Shown here one piece after another: positions 39,484 to 48,936 of a stretch of 64,000 bases of DNA (positions are counted from its first letter, which is position 1; the number at the start of each line of letters is the position of its first letter). The notes below the pieces were generated by a model, which was not told the DNA's origin, did not search any database, and saw only the letters and a list, made by a program, of their open reading frames with translations. Source of the DNA: Blastococcus tunisiensis (GTDB lineage Bacteria; Actinomycetota; Actinomycetes; Mycobacteriales; Geodermatophilaceae); contig NZ_FOND01000001.1 of the NCBI RefSeq assembly GCF_900112815.1, forward strand, positions 30,806-94,805, written 5' to 3'. Position numbers and translations under genes: made by a program.

Positions 39484-40437
39484 TCAGCGGAGCACCACCG
39501 CGTCGGGGGTGCTGACGTCGATCGTCCCGGCCGGTTCGAGCGCGCCGTCGTCGATCTGGTCGAGCAGGCCGACCAGGGCGGCGGACTTCGCCCGCGAGTC
39601 CGCGGCATCCCCCCAGAGCACGAGGGTGCCGTCGGTGAGCGTCAGCGAGATGTCGTCGGGCGAGGCCGCGGCCGCCTGCGCGACATCCGCGCGGAGCGCC
39701 GCGGGCAGCGAGCCCACCGCCGCGACGCCGGCCAGCGTCGCCGGGTCCTCCGGCCCGGGCGAGGCGACCTCCAGCGGCACCACGCCCTCGGGGGGGCTCC
39801 CGGTCACCAGGTCGAAGAGCACGCCGTCGGCATCCACCAGCGATCGGCGGCCCGGTTCGCCGACGACGGCGACCGGGACCCGCTCCGCCACGGTGATGAC
39901 GACGCTGTCCGGCCAGTTCCGGGTGACCTGCACGTGGTCGACCTGCGGCAGTCGCGCCACCCGGGCCTCGGCGGCGTCGACGTCGACGCGCAGCAGCGGC
40001 GTCCCGTCGCCGATGCCGGCGGCCTCCTGGACCTGGTCGGCCGGCAGCGTGACCAGCCCGTCCACGCGCACGTCCCGCACGGCCAGCACGGGCCCGGCCA
40101 GCAGCAGCCAGGCCAGGGCGCCGACGGTCACCAGCACGGCGAGTGCCTGCAGGACGCGGCGCCCGCGCGGCGGGGGCCGCCCGCGCCGGCGCGAGAGCGG
40201 GGTGACCGCCGCCGGGGCGCGACGGGTGCTCCCCGCGCGGGTGTCACCCTGCCGCTTGTTCTGCTGCCGCTTCTCCTGCCGCGTGCCGCCCGGCCGCGTG
40301 CCCTCCTGCCGCTCGGGCCCCCGGCGCTCCCGGCCGGAGCGGTCCCGTCCCACCGGGGAGTGCCGGTCACCGGACCGGCTCCCCCGCTTCCGGGACGGCC
40401 CGCCGCGATCCCGCGTCGTCGTCCCCGAACGGCTCAC
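39484..40437 (-). CDS. ftsQ: cell division protein FtsQ
   Basis: A 317-residue bitopic membrane protein. A very basic cytoplasmic tail of about 95 residues precedes one helix (VLQALAVLVTVGALAWLLLAG), then the POTRA domain starting VRDVRVDGLVTLPADQVQEAAGI and the FtsQ domain with VTRNWPDSVVITVAERVPVAVV. It links early and late division proteins with FtsL and others. GTG 40437 overlaps the murC stop. Confidence 0.94.
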   Translation of the reverse strand: MSRSGTTTRDRGGPSRKRGSRSGDRHSPVGRDRSGRERRGPERQEGTRPGGTRQEKRQQNKRQGDTRAGSTRRAPAAVTPLSRRRGRPPPRGRRVLQALAVLVTVGALAWLLLAGPVLAVRDVRVDGLVTLPADQVQEAAGIGDGTPLLRVDVDAAEARVARLPQVDHVQVTRNWPDSVVITVAERVPVAVVGEPGRRSLVDADGVLFDLVTGSPPEGVVPLEVASPGPEDPATLAGVAAVGSLPAALRADVAQAAAASPDDISLTLTDGTLVLWGDAADSRAKSAALVGLLDQIDDGALEPAGTIDVSTPDAVVLR

Positions 40438-41918
40438 CGCTGGAGGCCCGCCGGGACGCCGTCACCCGGGGAGGGGTCACCCGTGGAGGGGTCGCCCGGG
40501 GAGCCGCCCGCCAGCGCCTTCAGCACCTCCGGTCCGACCATCGACACGTCACCGGCGCCCATGGTGACGACGAGGTCCCCCGGCCGCGCCCGGGCGGCGA
40601 GCGCCGGGGCCGCGGCGGACCAGGACGGTTCGAAGTGCACCCGGTCCGGCGGCAGCGGGACGGCGTCGGCGACCATGGCCCCGGTGACACCGGGGACCGG
40701 GTCCTCCCGCGCGCCGTACACGTCCATGACGACCACGTCGTCGGCCAGGCCCAGCGCCTGCCCGAAGCCCTCGGCGAACTCCTGCGTGCGGCTGTAGAGG
40801 TGCGGCTGGAAGGCGACGACCAGCCGCCCGTCCCGGGCGACCGCCCGGGCTGCCTTCAGCTGCGCGGTCACCTCGGTCGGGTGGTGGGCGTAGTCGTCGT
40901 ACACCCGCACCCCGCCGACGACGCCCTTGAGCTCGAACCGCCGGTGCACGCCGCCGAACCGGCCGAGGCCCTCGATCAGCTCGGCAGCGGGAAGGCCCAG
41001 CTCGAGGCCCGCGAGGAGCGCGGCGGCGCTGTTGAGCGCCATGTGCTCCCCCGGCACCTGGATCTGCACCCGGCCCAGCTCGGCCCCGTCCAGCGTCGCG
41101 GTGTAGCTCGTGGCGTCGGGTCCCACGGCCAGGCCGGTGAGCCGCAGGTCGGCGTCGGGGCCCGTTCCGTACGTGCGCAGCCGCGCCGGGGCCTCCACCG
41201 TGCGCAGCCGGGCGGCGCCCGGGTCGTCGGCGCAGAGGACGACGAAGCCCGCGGGGTCCACGGTCTGCAGGAACCTGTCGAACGCCGCCTCGACGGCCGC
41301 GAGGTCGCCGTAGTTGTCCAGGTGGTCGGCCTCGACGTTGGTCACGATGGCACCGAAGGGGGCCAGCAGCAGGAAGGACCGGTCGCTCTCGTCGGCCTCG
41401 GCGACGAACACGTCGCCCTGCCCCGCGTGCGCGTTGCTGCCCGACTCGTTGAGGTCCCCGCCGATGGCGAAGGAGGGGTCGACACCGCACGCCTGGACGG
41501 CCACGGTCAGCATCGACGTCGTCGACGTCTTCCCGTGCGTCCCCGCCACGGCCACGCTGCGCCGACCGGCCATGACGCTGGCCAGGGCGACCGCGCGCGG
41601 CAGGACCCGCAGCCCGCGCCGGCGGGCGCCGGCCAGCTCGGGGTTGTCGGGGCGGATGGCGGTGGACACCACCACCGTGTCGGCCCCGGCCAGGTTCGCC
41701 TCGTCGTGCCCGACGGCGATCCGGGCCCCGAGGGCGCGCAGGGCCAGCAGCGTGGGCGTGTCGCGCCGGTCGCTGCCGGAGACAGCGACACCGCGGGCGA
41801 GCAGGATCCGGGCGATGCCGCTCATGCCGGCGCCGCCGATGCCGACGAAGTGCACGGCGCCCAGCTTCTCCGGCGCCGGCACCGGATCGGTCCATGCCGC
41901 GACGTCCGCGGCGCTCAT
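40434..41918 (-). CDS. murC: UDP-N-acetylmuramate-L-alanine ligase
   Basis: MurC (494 residues) adds L-alanine to UDP-MurNAc, the first peptide step of peptidoglycan. N-terminal [19 protein letters not shown] binds the UDP part, [16 protein letters not shown] is the ATP loop and [15 protein letters not shown] is the family-specific C-terminal motif. A Gly/Asp/Pro-rich tail of about 25 residues is extra. It overlaps murG by an ATGA junction. Confidence 0.97.
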   Translation of the reverse strand: MSAADVAAWTDPVPAPEKLGAVHFVGIGGAGMSGIARILLARGVAVSGSDRRDTPTLLALRALGARIAVGHDEANLAGADTVVVSTAIRPDNPELAGARRRGLRVLPRAVALASVMAGRRSVAVAGTHGKTSTTSMLTVAVQACGVDPSFAIGGDLNESGSNAHAGQGDVFVAEADESDRSFLLLAPFGAIVTNVEADHLDNYGDLAAVEAAFDRFLQTVDPAGFVVLCADDPGAARLRTVEAPARLRTYGTGPDADLRLTGLAVGPDATSYTATLDGAELGRVQIQVPGEHMALNSAAALLAGLELGLPAAELIEGLGRFGGVHRRFELKGVVGGVRVYDDYAHHPTEVTAQLKAARAVARDGRLVVAFQPHLYSRTQEFAEGFGQALGLADDVVVMDVYGAREDPVPGVTGAMVADAVPLPPDRVHFEPSWSAAAPALAARARPGDLVVTMGAGDVSMVGPEVLKALAGGSPGDPSTGDPSPGDGVPAGLQR

Positions 41919-43027
41919 CGCGACGTCCCCGCCCGTGCGGCGACGTCGAGCACGATCCCGGCCAGCCGGTCGTCGGCGTCGGGGATCCCGGCGGCGGCCG
42001 CGTGGCGGGCGTACCCGGCGAGCGCGTCGGGATCGGTCAGCAGCGGCACCAGGTGGTCGGTGATCCAGCCGGCGTCGAGGTCGGCGTCCTCCACCAGCAG
42101 CCCGCCTCCGGCCTCGACGACCGGCAGGGCGTTGCGCCGCTGCTCGCCGTTGCCGATCGGCAGCGGCACGAAGGCCGCGGGCAGCCCGACGGCGGAGAGC
42201 TCGGCGACGGTCACCGCACCGGACCGGCAGAGGGCGAGGTCGGCGGCGGCGTAGGCGAGGTCCATGCGTTCCAGGTAGTCGACGAGCACGTACGGGGCAC
42301 TACCCGCAGGGCGTGCCGGGACAGTCACGTGTGTGTTCTTGGGCCCGCGGGCGTGCAGCACCTGGACGCCGGCCGCCGTGAGGGTGTCGGCCGCGGCGAC
42401 CGCCGCGCGGTTCAGCGTCTGCGCACCCTGGGAGCCGCCGAAGACCAGGAGCGTGGGCCGGTCGGCGTCCAGACCGAACTCCCCCCGTGCCTCCACGCGG
42501 CGGGACGCCCGGTCCAGCGAGCCGATCGCGGTGCGCAGCGGCATCCCCACGTGCTCCCCGCGGTGCAGCGGGGTGCCGGGGGCGGTCACGGCCACGCGAG
42601 CGGCCAGCCGGGCGCCGATGCGGTTGGCCAGACCCGGCAGCGCGTTCTGCTCGTGCACCACGATCGGTATGCCCGCCCGCCGGGCCGCCAGGTAGGCCGG
42701 CAGCGCGACGTAGCCGCCGAAGCCGACCACGACGTCGGCGGACACCTCGTGCAGCACTGCGCGGGTGGCGGCCACCGCCCGGCGGACGCGGTCCGGCACG
42801 CGCAGCAGGTCCGCGGTCGGCTTCCGCGGCAGCGGCACCGGCGGGATCAGTCTCAGGTCGTAGCCGCGGGCGGGGACCAGCCGCGTCTCCATGCCGCGCT
42901 CGGTGCCCAGGCAGGTGATCCGCAGGTCCGGGTCCCGGCGTCGGATCGCGTCGCCCAGGGCCAGCATCGGCTCGATGTGCCCGGCGGTGCCTCCACCGGC
43001 GAGGACGACGCTCAGAGGGCGCCTCAT
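41915..43027 (-). CDS. murG: UDP-GlcNAc transferase MurG (lipid II synthesis)
   Basis: MurG (370 residues) adds GlcNAc to lipid I on the inner face of the membrane. It begins [24 protein letters not shown] with the G-loop, has [12 protein letters not shown] and the C-terminal [24 protein letters not shown] sugar-nucleotide site. ATG 43027 overlaps the ftsW stop in an ATGA junction, which decides the start although the frame continues upstream. Confidence 0.97.
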   Translation of the reverse strand: MRRPLSVVLAGGGTAGHIEPMLALGDAIRRRDPDLRITCLGTERGMETRLVPARGYDLRLIPPVPLPRKPTADLLRVPDRVRRAVAATRAVLHEVSADVVVGFGGYVALPAYLAARRAGIPIVVHEQNALPGLANRIGARLAARVAVTAPGTPLHRGEHVGMPLRTAIGSLDRASRRVEARGEFGLDADRPTLLVFGGSQGAQTLNRAAVAAADTLTAAGVQVLHARGPKNTHVTVPARPAGSAPYVLVDYLERMDLAYAAADLALCRSGAVTVAELSAVGLPAAFVPLPIGNGEQRRNALPVVEAGGGLLVEDADLDAGWITDHLVPLLTDPDALAGYARHAAAAGIPDADDRLAGIVLDVAARAGTSR

Positions 43028-44586
43028 CGAGGGCTCCCGGGCCGCCTCGACGCCCCGGGAGGCGGCGTCTGCCGGGGTGCGTTCCCGGTCCCGTCGGGTC
43101 CCCGCTCGCGGGTCGGGACCGACCGGCCCCGGCGCTCCCGGGTGCCCAGCTCGCGGTCCGGGCGGACGGACCGCGGCGGATCCCTCCGCGGCGGACCGGA
43201 CCGCGGATGCAGGACGGTGCGTCCCCCGCCGGCCACCGTCGGGGCGGGCTGCCGGTCCTCCGGCCGCCGGCGGGGGCGGACGGGGTCCACGGCGGCTGCG
43301 GGCACCGGTAGCAGGAACCGGGCCAGCCGGGAACGGGACTGCTGGCGCTGGGCCTCGATGGCGGCCGGCTCGGCGCGGGCGAAGCGGGCCAGCAGGCCCA
43401 CGATGAAGAGGGTCAGCACCAGCGACGTCCCGCCGGCCGAGATCAGCGGGAGCTGCACGCCGGTGACCGGCAGGAGGCCCACCACGTACCCCATGTTCAT
43501 CGCCGCCTGGCCGACCAGCCAGACGGTGATGGCGACGCTGGCGAGCTGGACGAACCGGTCGGCCGACCGGCGGGCGATCCGGAAACCGGCCCACGCCAGG
43601 ACGCCGTAGAGCGTGACCACCACGAGGCAGCCCAGGAAGCCGAGCTCCTCGCCGATGATCGCGAAGATGTAGTCGGACTCCGCGTGCGGCAGCAGGTTCC
43701 ACTTCATCGCGCTGTTGCCCAGGCCGACCCCCCAGAAGCCGCCGGTGGCCAGGGCGTACATGCCCCGGATCGCCTGGAAACCGCCGTCGGTGGGGTCGGC
43801 GAACGGGTCGAGGAACGCGGTGATGCGGGCCATCCGGTAGGGCGCCAGCGTGATCATCCCGGCGAGCAGGGCCGCCCCGGCCAGCACGAACCAGCCGAAC
43901 CAGCGCAGCGGCATCCCACCGCCCCAGAGCAGCCCGACCAGCACCAGTCCGAGGCTGACGACGGCCCCGAAGTCCGGCTCGGCGATGAGCAGCAGCGAGA
44001 GGATGCCGAACACGGGGAGCACGGGGACCAGCAGCGACGTCGTCGTCAGGTAGCGCTCCCGCAGGGCGAGCACGTGCGCACCCCAGAGAGCGAAGACCAG
44101 CTTGGCCAGCTCGGAGGGCTGGAAGTAGGTGAAGCCGAGGTCGATCCACTGCCTCGCACCGTTGAGCTTCACCCCGATGCCGGGGACGAGCACGGCCAGG
44201 AGCAGGACCACGGCGGCGATCAGCGCGATCGGCGACCAGCGCCGGAGGAAGCCGACCGGCATGCGCAGCGCGGCGAACATGGCGACGAGCCCGACGCAGG
44301 CCAGCGCGACCTGCTTGACGCCCGGCGCCCAGGCCGGCTCGTCGGCCAGCGCGGCCTCGATCGCCGAGGCGGAGAAGACCATCACCAGGCCGATGGCCAG
44401 CAGCAGGCCGGCCGATCCGAGGACCAGGTGCGAGCTGGTCATCGGCCCGTCGAGCCAGGCGGGGCCCCGGAAGCGGGGCGGGGACGCGGGCCGGGCGGGC
44501 GTGGCGCGCTCGCGGGCGGCCCGTTCCCGGCCGCGCTCGGCACCCGCCGGGGACGGCCGGCTGCCGGGCCGGGTGCTGGCGGTCAT
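43024..44586 (-). CDS. ftsW: SEDS peptidoglycan polymerase FtsW
   Basis: FtsW (520 residues) polymerises lipid II at the septum with its partner PBP FtsI. About ten helices lie between residues 50 and 410; conserved parts are [24 protein letters not shown], the AEPDFGAV segment with the key aspartate, and [13 protein letters not shown]. Both tails are long, basic and Pro/Arg-rich, the C-terminal one about 120 residues. ATG 44586 is chosen; GTG 44613 is possible. It is preceded not by murD, as usual, but by about 200 noncoding bases. Confidence 0.95.
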   Translation of the reverse strand: MTASTRPGSRPSPAGAERGRERAARERATPARPASPPRFRGPAWLDGPMTSSHLVLGSAGLLLAIGLVMVFSASAIEAALADEPAWAPGVKQVALACVGLVAMFAALRMPVGFLRRWSPIALIAAVVLLLAVLVPGIGVKLNGARQWIDLGFTYFQPSELAKLVFALWGAHVLALRERYLTTTSLLVPVLPVFGILSLLLIAEPDFGAVVSLGLVLVGLLWGGGMPLRWFGWFVLAGAALLAGMITLAPYRMARITAFLDPFADPTDGGFQAIRGMYALATGGFWGVGLGNSAMKWNLLPHAESDYIFAIIGEELGFLGCLVVVTLYGVLAWAGFRIARRSADRFVQLASVAITVWLVGQAAMNMGYVVGLLPVTGVQLPLISAGGTSLVLTLFIVGLLARFARAEPAAIEAQRQQSRSRLARFLLPVPAAAVDPVRPRRRPEDRQPAPTVAGGGRTVLHPRSGPPRRDPPRSVRPDRELGTRERRGRSVPTRERGPDGTGNAPRQTPPPGASRRPGSPR

Positions 44587-44789
44587 CGCCGCCCGCCCGA
44601 CCCGTCCGCCCACATGGCCCCATCGTCGCTGCTGGCCGCCCCGTCCCGGTCGATCCGCGGCGCGTGTCGCGGGAGGAGGGCAGATCCCCGGCGGTGCCGT
44701 GATCGGACGGTCACCGGATCACCGCTCGCTCCCGCGGGCCGCTCCGCTCCTCGCTCGTCCCTCGCTGCGATGCTCACGCCCCTGTCCGC
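44587..44789 (-). other. noncoding gap where murD normally lies
   Basis: 203 bases between mraY and ftsW. A GTG frame of 64 codons exists on the minus strand but is Arg/Gly/Ala-rich without family features. The minus strand carries GAGCGAGGAGCGGAGCGG-type purine-rich sequence near 44740-44770, like dispersed GAGCG repeats of Actinobacteria. No murD remnant is recognisable. Confidence 0.7.
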
Positions 44790-45869
44790 TCACAGTCCGA
44801 CGAAGTTCAGCCAGTCGGCGTAGAACAGACCGATCCCGAACGCCACGGACATCGCCGTCACCAGCCAGAACCGCACGATGACGGTGTTCTCCGTCCACCC
44901 GGCGAGCTCGAAGTGGTGGTGCAGCGGCGCCATCCGGAACACCCGCCGCCGGGTGGCCCGGAAGAAGGCCACCTGGATCACCACCGACAGCGTGACGGCG
45001 ACGAACAGCCCGCCCAGCACCACGAGGAGCAGCTCCGTGCGGGTCACGATCGCCAGCCCGGACAGCAGTCCGCCGAGCGCCAGCGACCCGGTGTCGCCCA
45101 TGAAGATCCGCGCCGGGCTGGTGTTCCACCAGAGGAAGCCGAGGCAGGCGCCCAGCCCCGCGGCGGCGACCAGGGTGACGTCCAGCGGGTCGCGGACGAC
45201 GTAGCAGCCGTCGATGGCCTCGCTGGCGCAGTCGTGGGTGAACTGCCAGAAGGAGATGAAGACGTAGGAGGCGAACACCATCGCCGAGGCGCCCGCGGCC
45301 AGCCCGTCCAGCCCGTCGGTGAGGTTCACCGCGTTGGAGAACCCGGCGATGAACAGGTACGCCAGGATCACGAAGCCCACCGCACCGAGGGCGAACGGGG
45401 CGATGTCCCGGACGTAGGAGACGACGGTGGAGGCCGGCGTGATGCCGTCGCCGTTGGGGAAGTTGATGGCGAGCACGGCGAAGGCGACACCGACGACGAG
45501 CTGGCCCACGAGCTTGGCGGTCTTGTTCAGCCCCAGGCTGCGCCGGTGCCGGATCTTGAGGTAGTCGTCGAGGAAGCCGACCGTGCCCATCCCCACCATC
45601 AGGAACAGCAGCATCAGCCCGCTGGCCGTGAAGCCCCAGTTCTCCTGGTCGGCGAGGAAGAGGTGCGCGACGAAGTAGCCACCGACGGTCGCCCCGACGA
45701 TGACGGTGCCGCCCATCGTGGGCGTGCCCTTCTTGGACAGGTGGCTCTCGGGGCCGTCGTCGCGGATCTCCTGGCCCAGGCCCTGCCGGCGGAAGGCGCG
45801 GATGGCCAGCGGCGTGAGCAGGATCGAGATGATCAGGCTGAACCCGGCCGCGATCAGCACCGACCTCAT
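44790..45869 (-). CDS. mraY: phospho-MurNAc-pentapeptide transferase MraY
   Basis: MraY (359 residues) transfers phospho-MurNAc-pentapeptide to undecaprenyl phosphate, making lipid I. Ten helices; GTPTMGGTVIV, FLDDYLKIRHRRSLGL with the Mg-binding aspartates, NLTDGLDGLAAG, and APLHHHFELAGW (the HHH motif) are all present. It overlaps the murF stop by four bases. Confidence 0.97.
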   Translation of the reverse strand: MRSVLIAAGFSLIISILLTPLAIRAFRRQGLGQEIRDDGPESHLSKKGTPTMGGTVIVGATVGGYFVAHLFLADQENWGFTASGLMLLFLMVGMGTVGFLDDYLKIRHRRSLGLNKTAKLVGQLVVGVAFAVLAINFPNGDGITPASTVVSYVRDIAPFALGAVGFVILAYLFIAGFSNAVNLTDGLDGLAAGASAMVFASYVFISFWQFTHDCASEAIDGCYVVRDPLDVTLVAAAGLGACLGFLWWNTSPARIFMGDTGSLALGGLLSGLAIVTRTELLLVVLGGLFVAVTLSVVIQVAFFRATRRRVFRMAPLHHHFELAGWTENTVIVRFWLVTAMSVAFGIGLFYADWLNFVGL

Positions 45870-47260
45870 GCGCCGCCCCCACCGGTCAGGAGGTCGGCGG
45901 CGAGCAGCTCCAGCCCGTAGGCGCGGCTGGCCTTCACCAGGACGACGTCACCTGGACGGAGCACCCCCGAGAGCAGCTCGCGGGCAGCGGCCCGGTCCGG
46001 CACGTGCACCGACTCCTCTCCTGTACGGCGGCCGGCGGCTGCCGCACCCGCCGCTATGCCTACCGCATCGGGCCCCACGGCAACGACCAGGTCGGCCCCG
46101 GCGGCGGCCGCGTCCCGTCCCAGCCGCTCGTGCTCGGCCGCCGCGCCGGGTCCGAGCTCCGCCATGCCGCCGAGGACGGCGATCCGGCGGTCGCCCGGCA
46201 GGCCGGCGAGCGCGGCGAGCGCGGCGCGCATGGACTCGGGGTTGGCGTTGTAGGCGTCGTTGACGACGACCACGCCGTCCGGCCGCCGGTCCACCTCCAT
46301 CCGCCAGCGGCTGCGTGCGGTCGCCCCGGACAGCGCCGTGGCGACGTCGGCCGGGGCCATCCCGGCGGCCACGGCGGCGGCCGCGGCGGCCAGCGCGTTG
46401 TCCACCTGGTGCTCACCGGCCACCTGCAGGGCCACCGGGTGCTCCTCCCCCGCCGCCACCAGGGTGAAGCGGGGTCGGGCGGCGTCGTCGAGGGCGACGT
46501 CGGTGGCCCGGACGTCGGCGCCGGCACCCCGGCCGGTCGTGACCACGCGGGCGCGGGTGCGTGGCGCCATGCCGAGCACCCTCGGGTCGTCGGCGTTCAG
46601 CACCGCGGTACCGGACTCGGGCAGGGCCTCGACGAGCTCGCCCTTGGCCCGCGCGGTCCCCTCGGGGCTGCCGAACTCCCCCAGGTGCGCCGACCCCACG
46701 TTGAGCACCACCCCGATCTGCGGCGGCGCGATCGCGCACAGCCGGGCGATGTGCCCGGGGCCGCGGGCCCCCATCTCGAGGACCAGGAACCGGGTCGACC
46801 CGTCGGCGTCGAGGACGGTGAGCGGCAGCCCGATGTCGTTGTTGTACGAGCCCGGCGGGCTCACCGTCGAGCCGGCCGCGGCGAGCACCTGGCCCAGCAG
46901 GTCCTTGGTCGAGGTCTTCCCCGACGAGCCGGTCAGCCCCAGCGTCCGCAGCCCCCCGGCGGTCAGCCGGGCGTGGACACCGGCCGCCAGCCGGCCCAGT
47001 GCCGCCACCGGGTCGTCGACCACGACCGTGGGGAGGGCGTCGGCGGGACGGGCGGCGAGCGCGGCCACGGCACCGGCCGCCGCCGCGGCCGGGAGGAAGT
47101 CGTGGCCGTCGACCCGCTCGCCGGGCACCGCCACGAAGAGGTCCCCGCGCGCCACGAGCCGGGAGTCCAGGGTCACCTTCCCGGTCACGCGGGCGTCGTC
47201 GGCGCCGGCGACCCGGCCGCCGGCGAGCTCGGCCACCTCGGCCAGCGACAACGGGATCAT
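45866..47260 (-). CDS. murF: UDP-MurNAc-tripeptide-D-Ala-D-Ala ligase
   Basis: MurF (464 residues) adds D-Ala-D-Ala. It has LGLTGSSGKTSTKDLLGQVL as the ATP loop, LEMGARGPGHIARLC, the ARSRWRMEV segment and VVNDAYNANPESMRAAL, the MurF signature. It overlaps murE and mraY by four bases on either side. Confidence 0.97.
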   Translation of the reverse strand: MIPLSLAEVAELAGGRVAGADDARVTGKVTLDSRLVARGDLFVAVPGERVDGHDFLPAAAAAGAVAALAARPADALPTVVVDDPVAALGRLAAGVHARLTAGGLRTLGLTGSSGKTSTKDLLGQVLAAAGSTVSPPGSYNNDIGLPLTVLDADGSTRFLVLEMGARGPGHIARLCAIAPPQIGVVLNVGSAHLGEFGSPEGTARAKGELVEALPESGTAVLNADDPRVLGMAPRTRARVVTTGRGAGADVRATDVALDDAARPRFTLVAAGEEHPVALQVAGEHQVDNALAAAAAAVAAGMAPADVATALSGATARSRWRMEVDRRPDGVVVVNDAYNANPESMRAALAALAGLPGDRRIAVLGGMAELGPGAAAEHERLGRDAAAAGADLVVAVGPDAVGIAAGAAAAGRRTGEESVHVPDRAAARELLSGVLRPGDVVLVKASRAYGLELLAADLLTGGGGA

Positions 47261-48831
47261 GCGGTGGTCCCGAGCGCCGCGAGCACCTCGTGCAGCACCT
47301 CGCGGTCGTCGAAGGGGTGCACCGTGCCGGCCACCTCCTGGCCGGTCTCGTGCCCCTTGCCGGCCACGAGGAGGGTGTCCCCGGGGCGGGCCAGCGCGAC
47401 GGCCGCGGCCAGTGCGTCGCGGCGGCCGGCGACCTCGTGGACCTCCGCCCGGCGGTCCACGGGCACGTCCTCCACGCCGGCGAGCATCGCGGCCCGGATC
47501 CGCGCCGGGTCCTCCGAACGCGGGTTGTCGTCGGTGACCACGAGGACGTCGCTGCCGGCCGCGGCGGCGGCGCCCATCGCCGGCCGCTTGCCGGGATCGC
47601 GGTCGCCCCCGCAGCCGAGCACGGTGATCAGCCGGCCGTCCGTGGAGGCCCGCAGCGCGGCGAGCGCGGTCCCCACCGCGTCCGGTGTGTGCGCGTAGTC
47701 GACGACGGCGACGAACGGCTGACCCGCGTCGACGGGCTCCATGCGGCCCGGGACCACCGTCGCGGCGATCCCCGCCAGCGCGGTCTCGACCGGCACGCCG
47801 ACCGCGTCGAGGAGGGCGGCCGCCAGGACGGCGTTGGCCACGTTGAACCGGCCGGGCAGCCGCAGGCGCGCCGGCCAGGTGCGCCCGCCGGGCCCGGTGA
47901 GGGTGAAGGTGGAGCCGGCGTCGGCGGTGGCCAGCACGTCGGAGGCGGACCAGTCGGCAGGGCCCTCGATCGACACCGTGCCGGCGTCGGGCCGGATCGC
48001 CGCGAGCCGGCGCCCCGCCTCGTCGTCGACGGTGACCACGTCCCGGCCGGCCCGCCCGTCGAAGAGCAACGCCTTGGCCCGGAAGTACTCCTCGAGGTCG
48101 CCGTGGAAGTCCAGGTGGTCACGCCCGAGATTGGTGAAGCCGGCGGCGGCGAAGCGCACCCCGCCGACCCGGCCGAGCACCAGGGCGTGGCTGGAGACCT
48201 CCATGACGACCGCCGACACCCCGGAGCCGGCCATCGTGGCGAGCAGGGCGTGCAGGGCCGGGGCCTCGGGAGTGGTCCGGACGCTCGGGACGTCGGTCAC
48301 GGTCGGGGAGCCGTCGGCGGCCCGGCCCCGGGTCCGCGTCTGCACGGTGCCGATCAGCCCGGTGGCCAGGCCGGCCTCGGCCAGGCCCGCCTCGACCAGG
48401 TACGCGGTCGTCGTCTTGCCGTTCGTCCCGGTGATGCCGATGACCGCCAGCTGCGAGCTCGGACCGCCGTAGACCCGGTCGGCGACCTGCCCCAGGGCGC
48501 CCCGGGGGTCGTCCACGACGCAGACCGGCAGGCCGGTGTCGCGGGCGTCGGCGAGCCCGGCCGGGTCGGTGACGACGGCGACGGCCCCCCGCCCGGCAGC
48601 GTCGGCGGCGAAGCGGGCGCCGTGCGTGCGCGCGCCGGGCAGCGCCGCGTAGAGGTCACCGGGGCGCACCTCGGTCGACGCGAGCGTCACGCCGGTCACC
48701 GCGGGCGCCGCGCCGGCATCCCCGGCGGCGGGCGCGCCGAGGAGATCGGCCAGGTCGGCCAGTGTCAGGGCGGCGGCCGGCGGCCGGCCCCCCGCTGGCC
48801 GGGGCGCCGACCCGGCGTCGGTCGGGGTCAC
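47257..48831 (-). CDS. murE: UDP-MurNAc-L-Ala-D-Glu:meso-DAP ligase
   Basis: MurE (524 residues) adds the third amino acid. ATP loop GITGTNGKTTTAYL, carbamylated lysine region, and VVTDDNPRSEDPARI; the DNPR motif marks meso-diaminopimelate rather than lysine specificity, so the wall peptide is probably meso-DAP. GTG 48831 with GGAG upstream is chosen as start over a frame open to 48870. The first 30 residues are Pro/Ala-rich and not conserved. Confidence 0.96.
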   Translation of the reverse strand: MTPTDAGSAPRPAGGRPPAAALTLADLADLLGAPAAGDAGAAPAVTGVTLASTEVRPGDLYAALPGARTHGARFAADAAGRGAVAVVTDPAGLADARDTGLPVCVVDDPRGALGQVADRVYGGPSSQLAVIGITGTNGKTTTAYLVEAGLAEAGLATGLIGTVQTRTRGRAADGSPTVTDVPSVRTTPEAPALHALLATMAGSGVSAVVMEVSSHALVLGRVGGVRFAAAGFTNLGRDHLDFHGDLEEYFRAKALLFDGRAGRDVVTVDDEAGRRLAAIRPDAGTVSIEGPADWSASDVLATADAGSTFTLTGPGGRTWPARLRLPGRFNVANAVLAAALLDAVGVPVETALAGIAATVVPGRMEPVDAGQPFVAVVDYAHTPDAVGTALAALRASTDGRLITVLGCGGDRDPGKRPAMGAAAAAGSDVLVVTDDNPRSEDPARIRAAMLAGVEDVPVDRRAEVHEVAGRRDALAAAVALARPGDTLLVAGKGHETGQEVAGTVHPFDDREVLHEVLAALGTTA

Positions 48832-48936
48832 GGGGCTCCAATCTACCGGCGGGCGACGACCGACCCGCACAGCTCGCCGGACCGTCGTCGACGGTCGGCC
48901 TCCGGCGCCGACGCGCCGGGTCCGGTCGGGGTGGGG

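Noticed and set aside
44583..44777. A 64-codon frame in the mraY-ftsW gap as a possible small gene or murD fragment
   Set aside because: Composition is Arg/Gly/Ala-rich and it shows none of the Mur ligase motifs; it overlaps repeat-like sequence.
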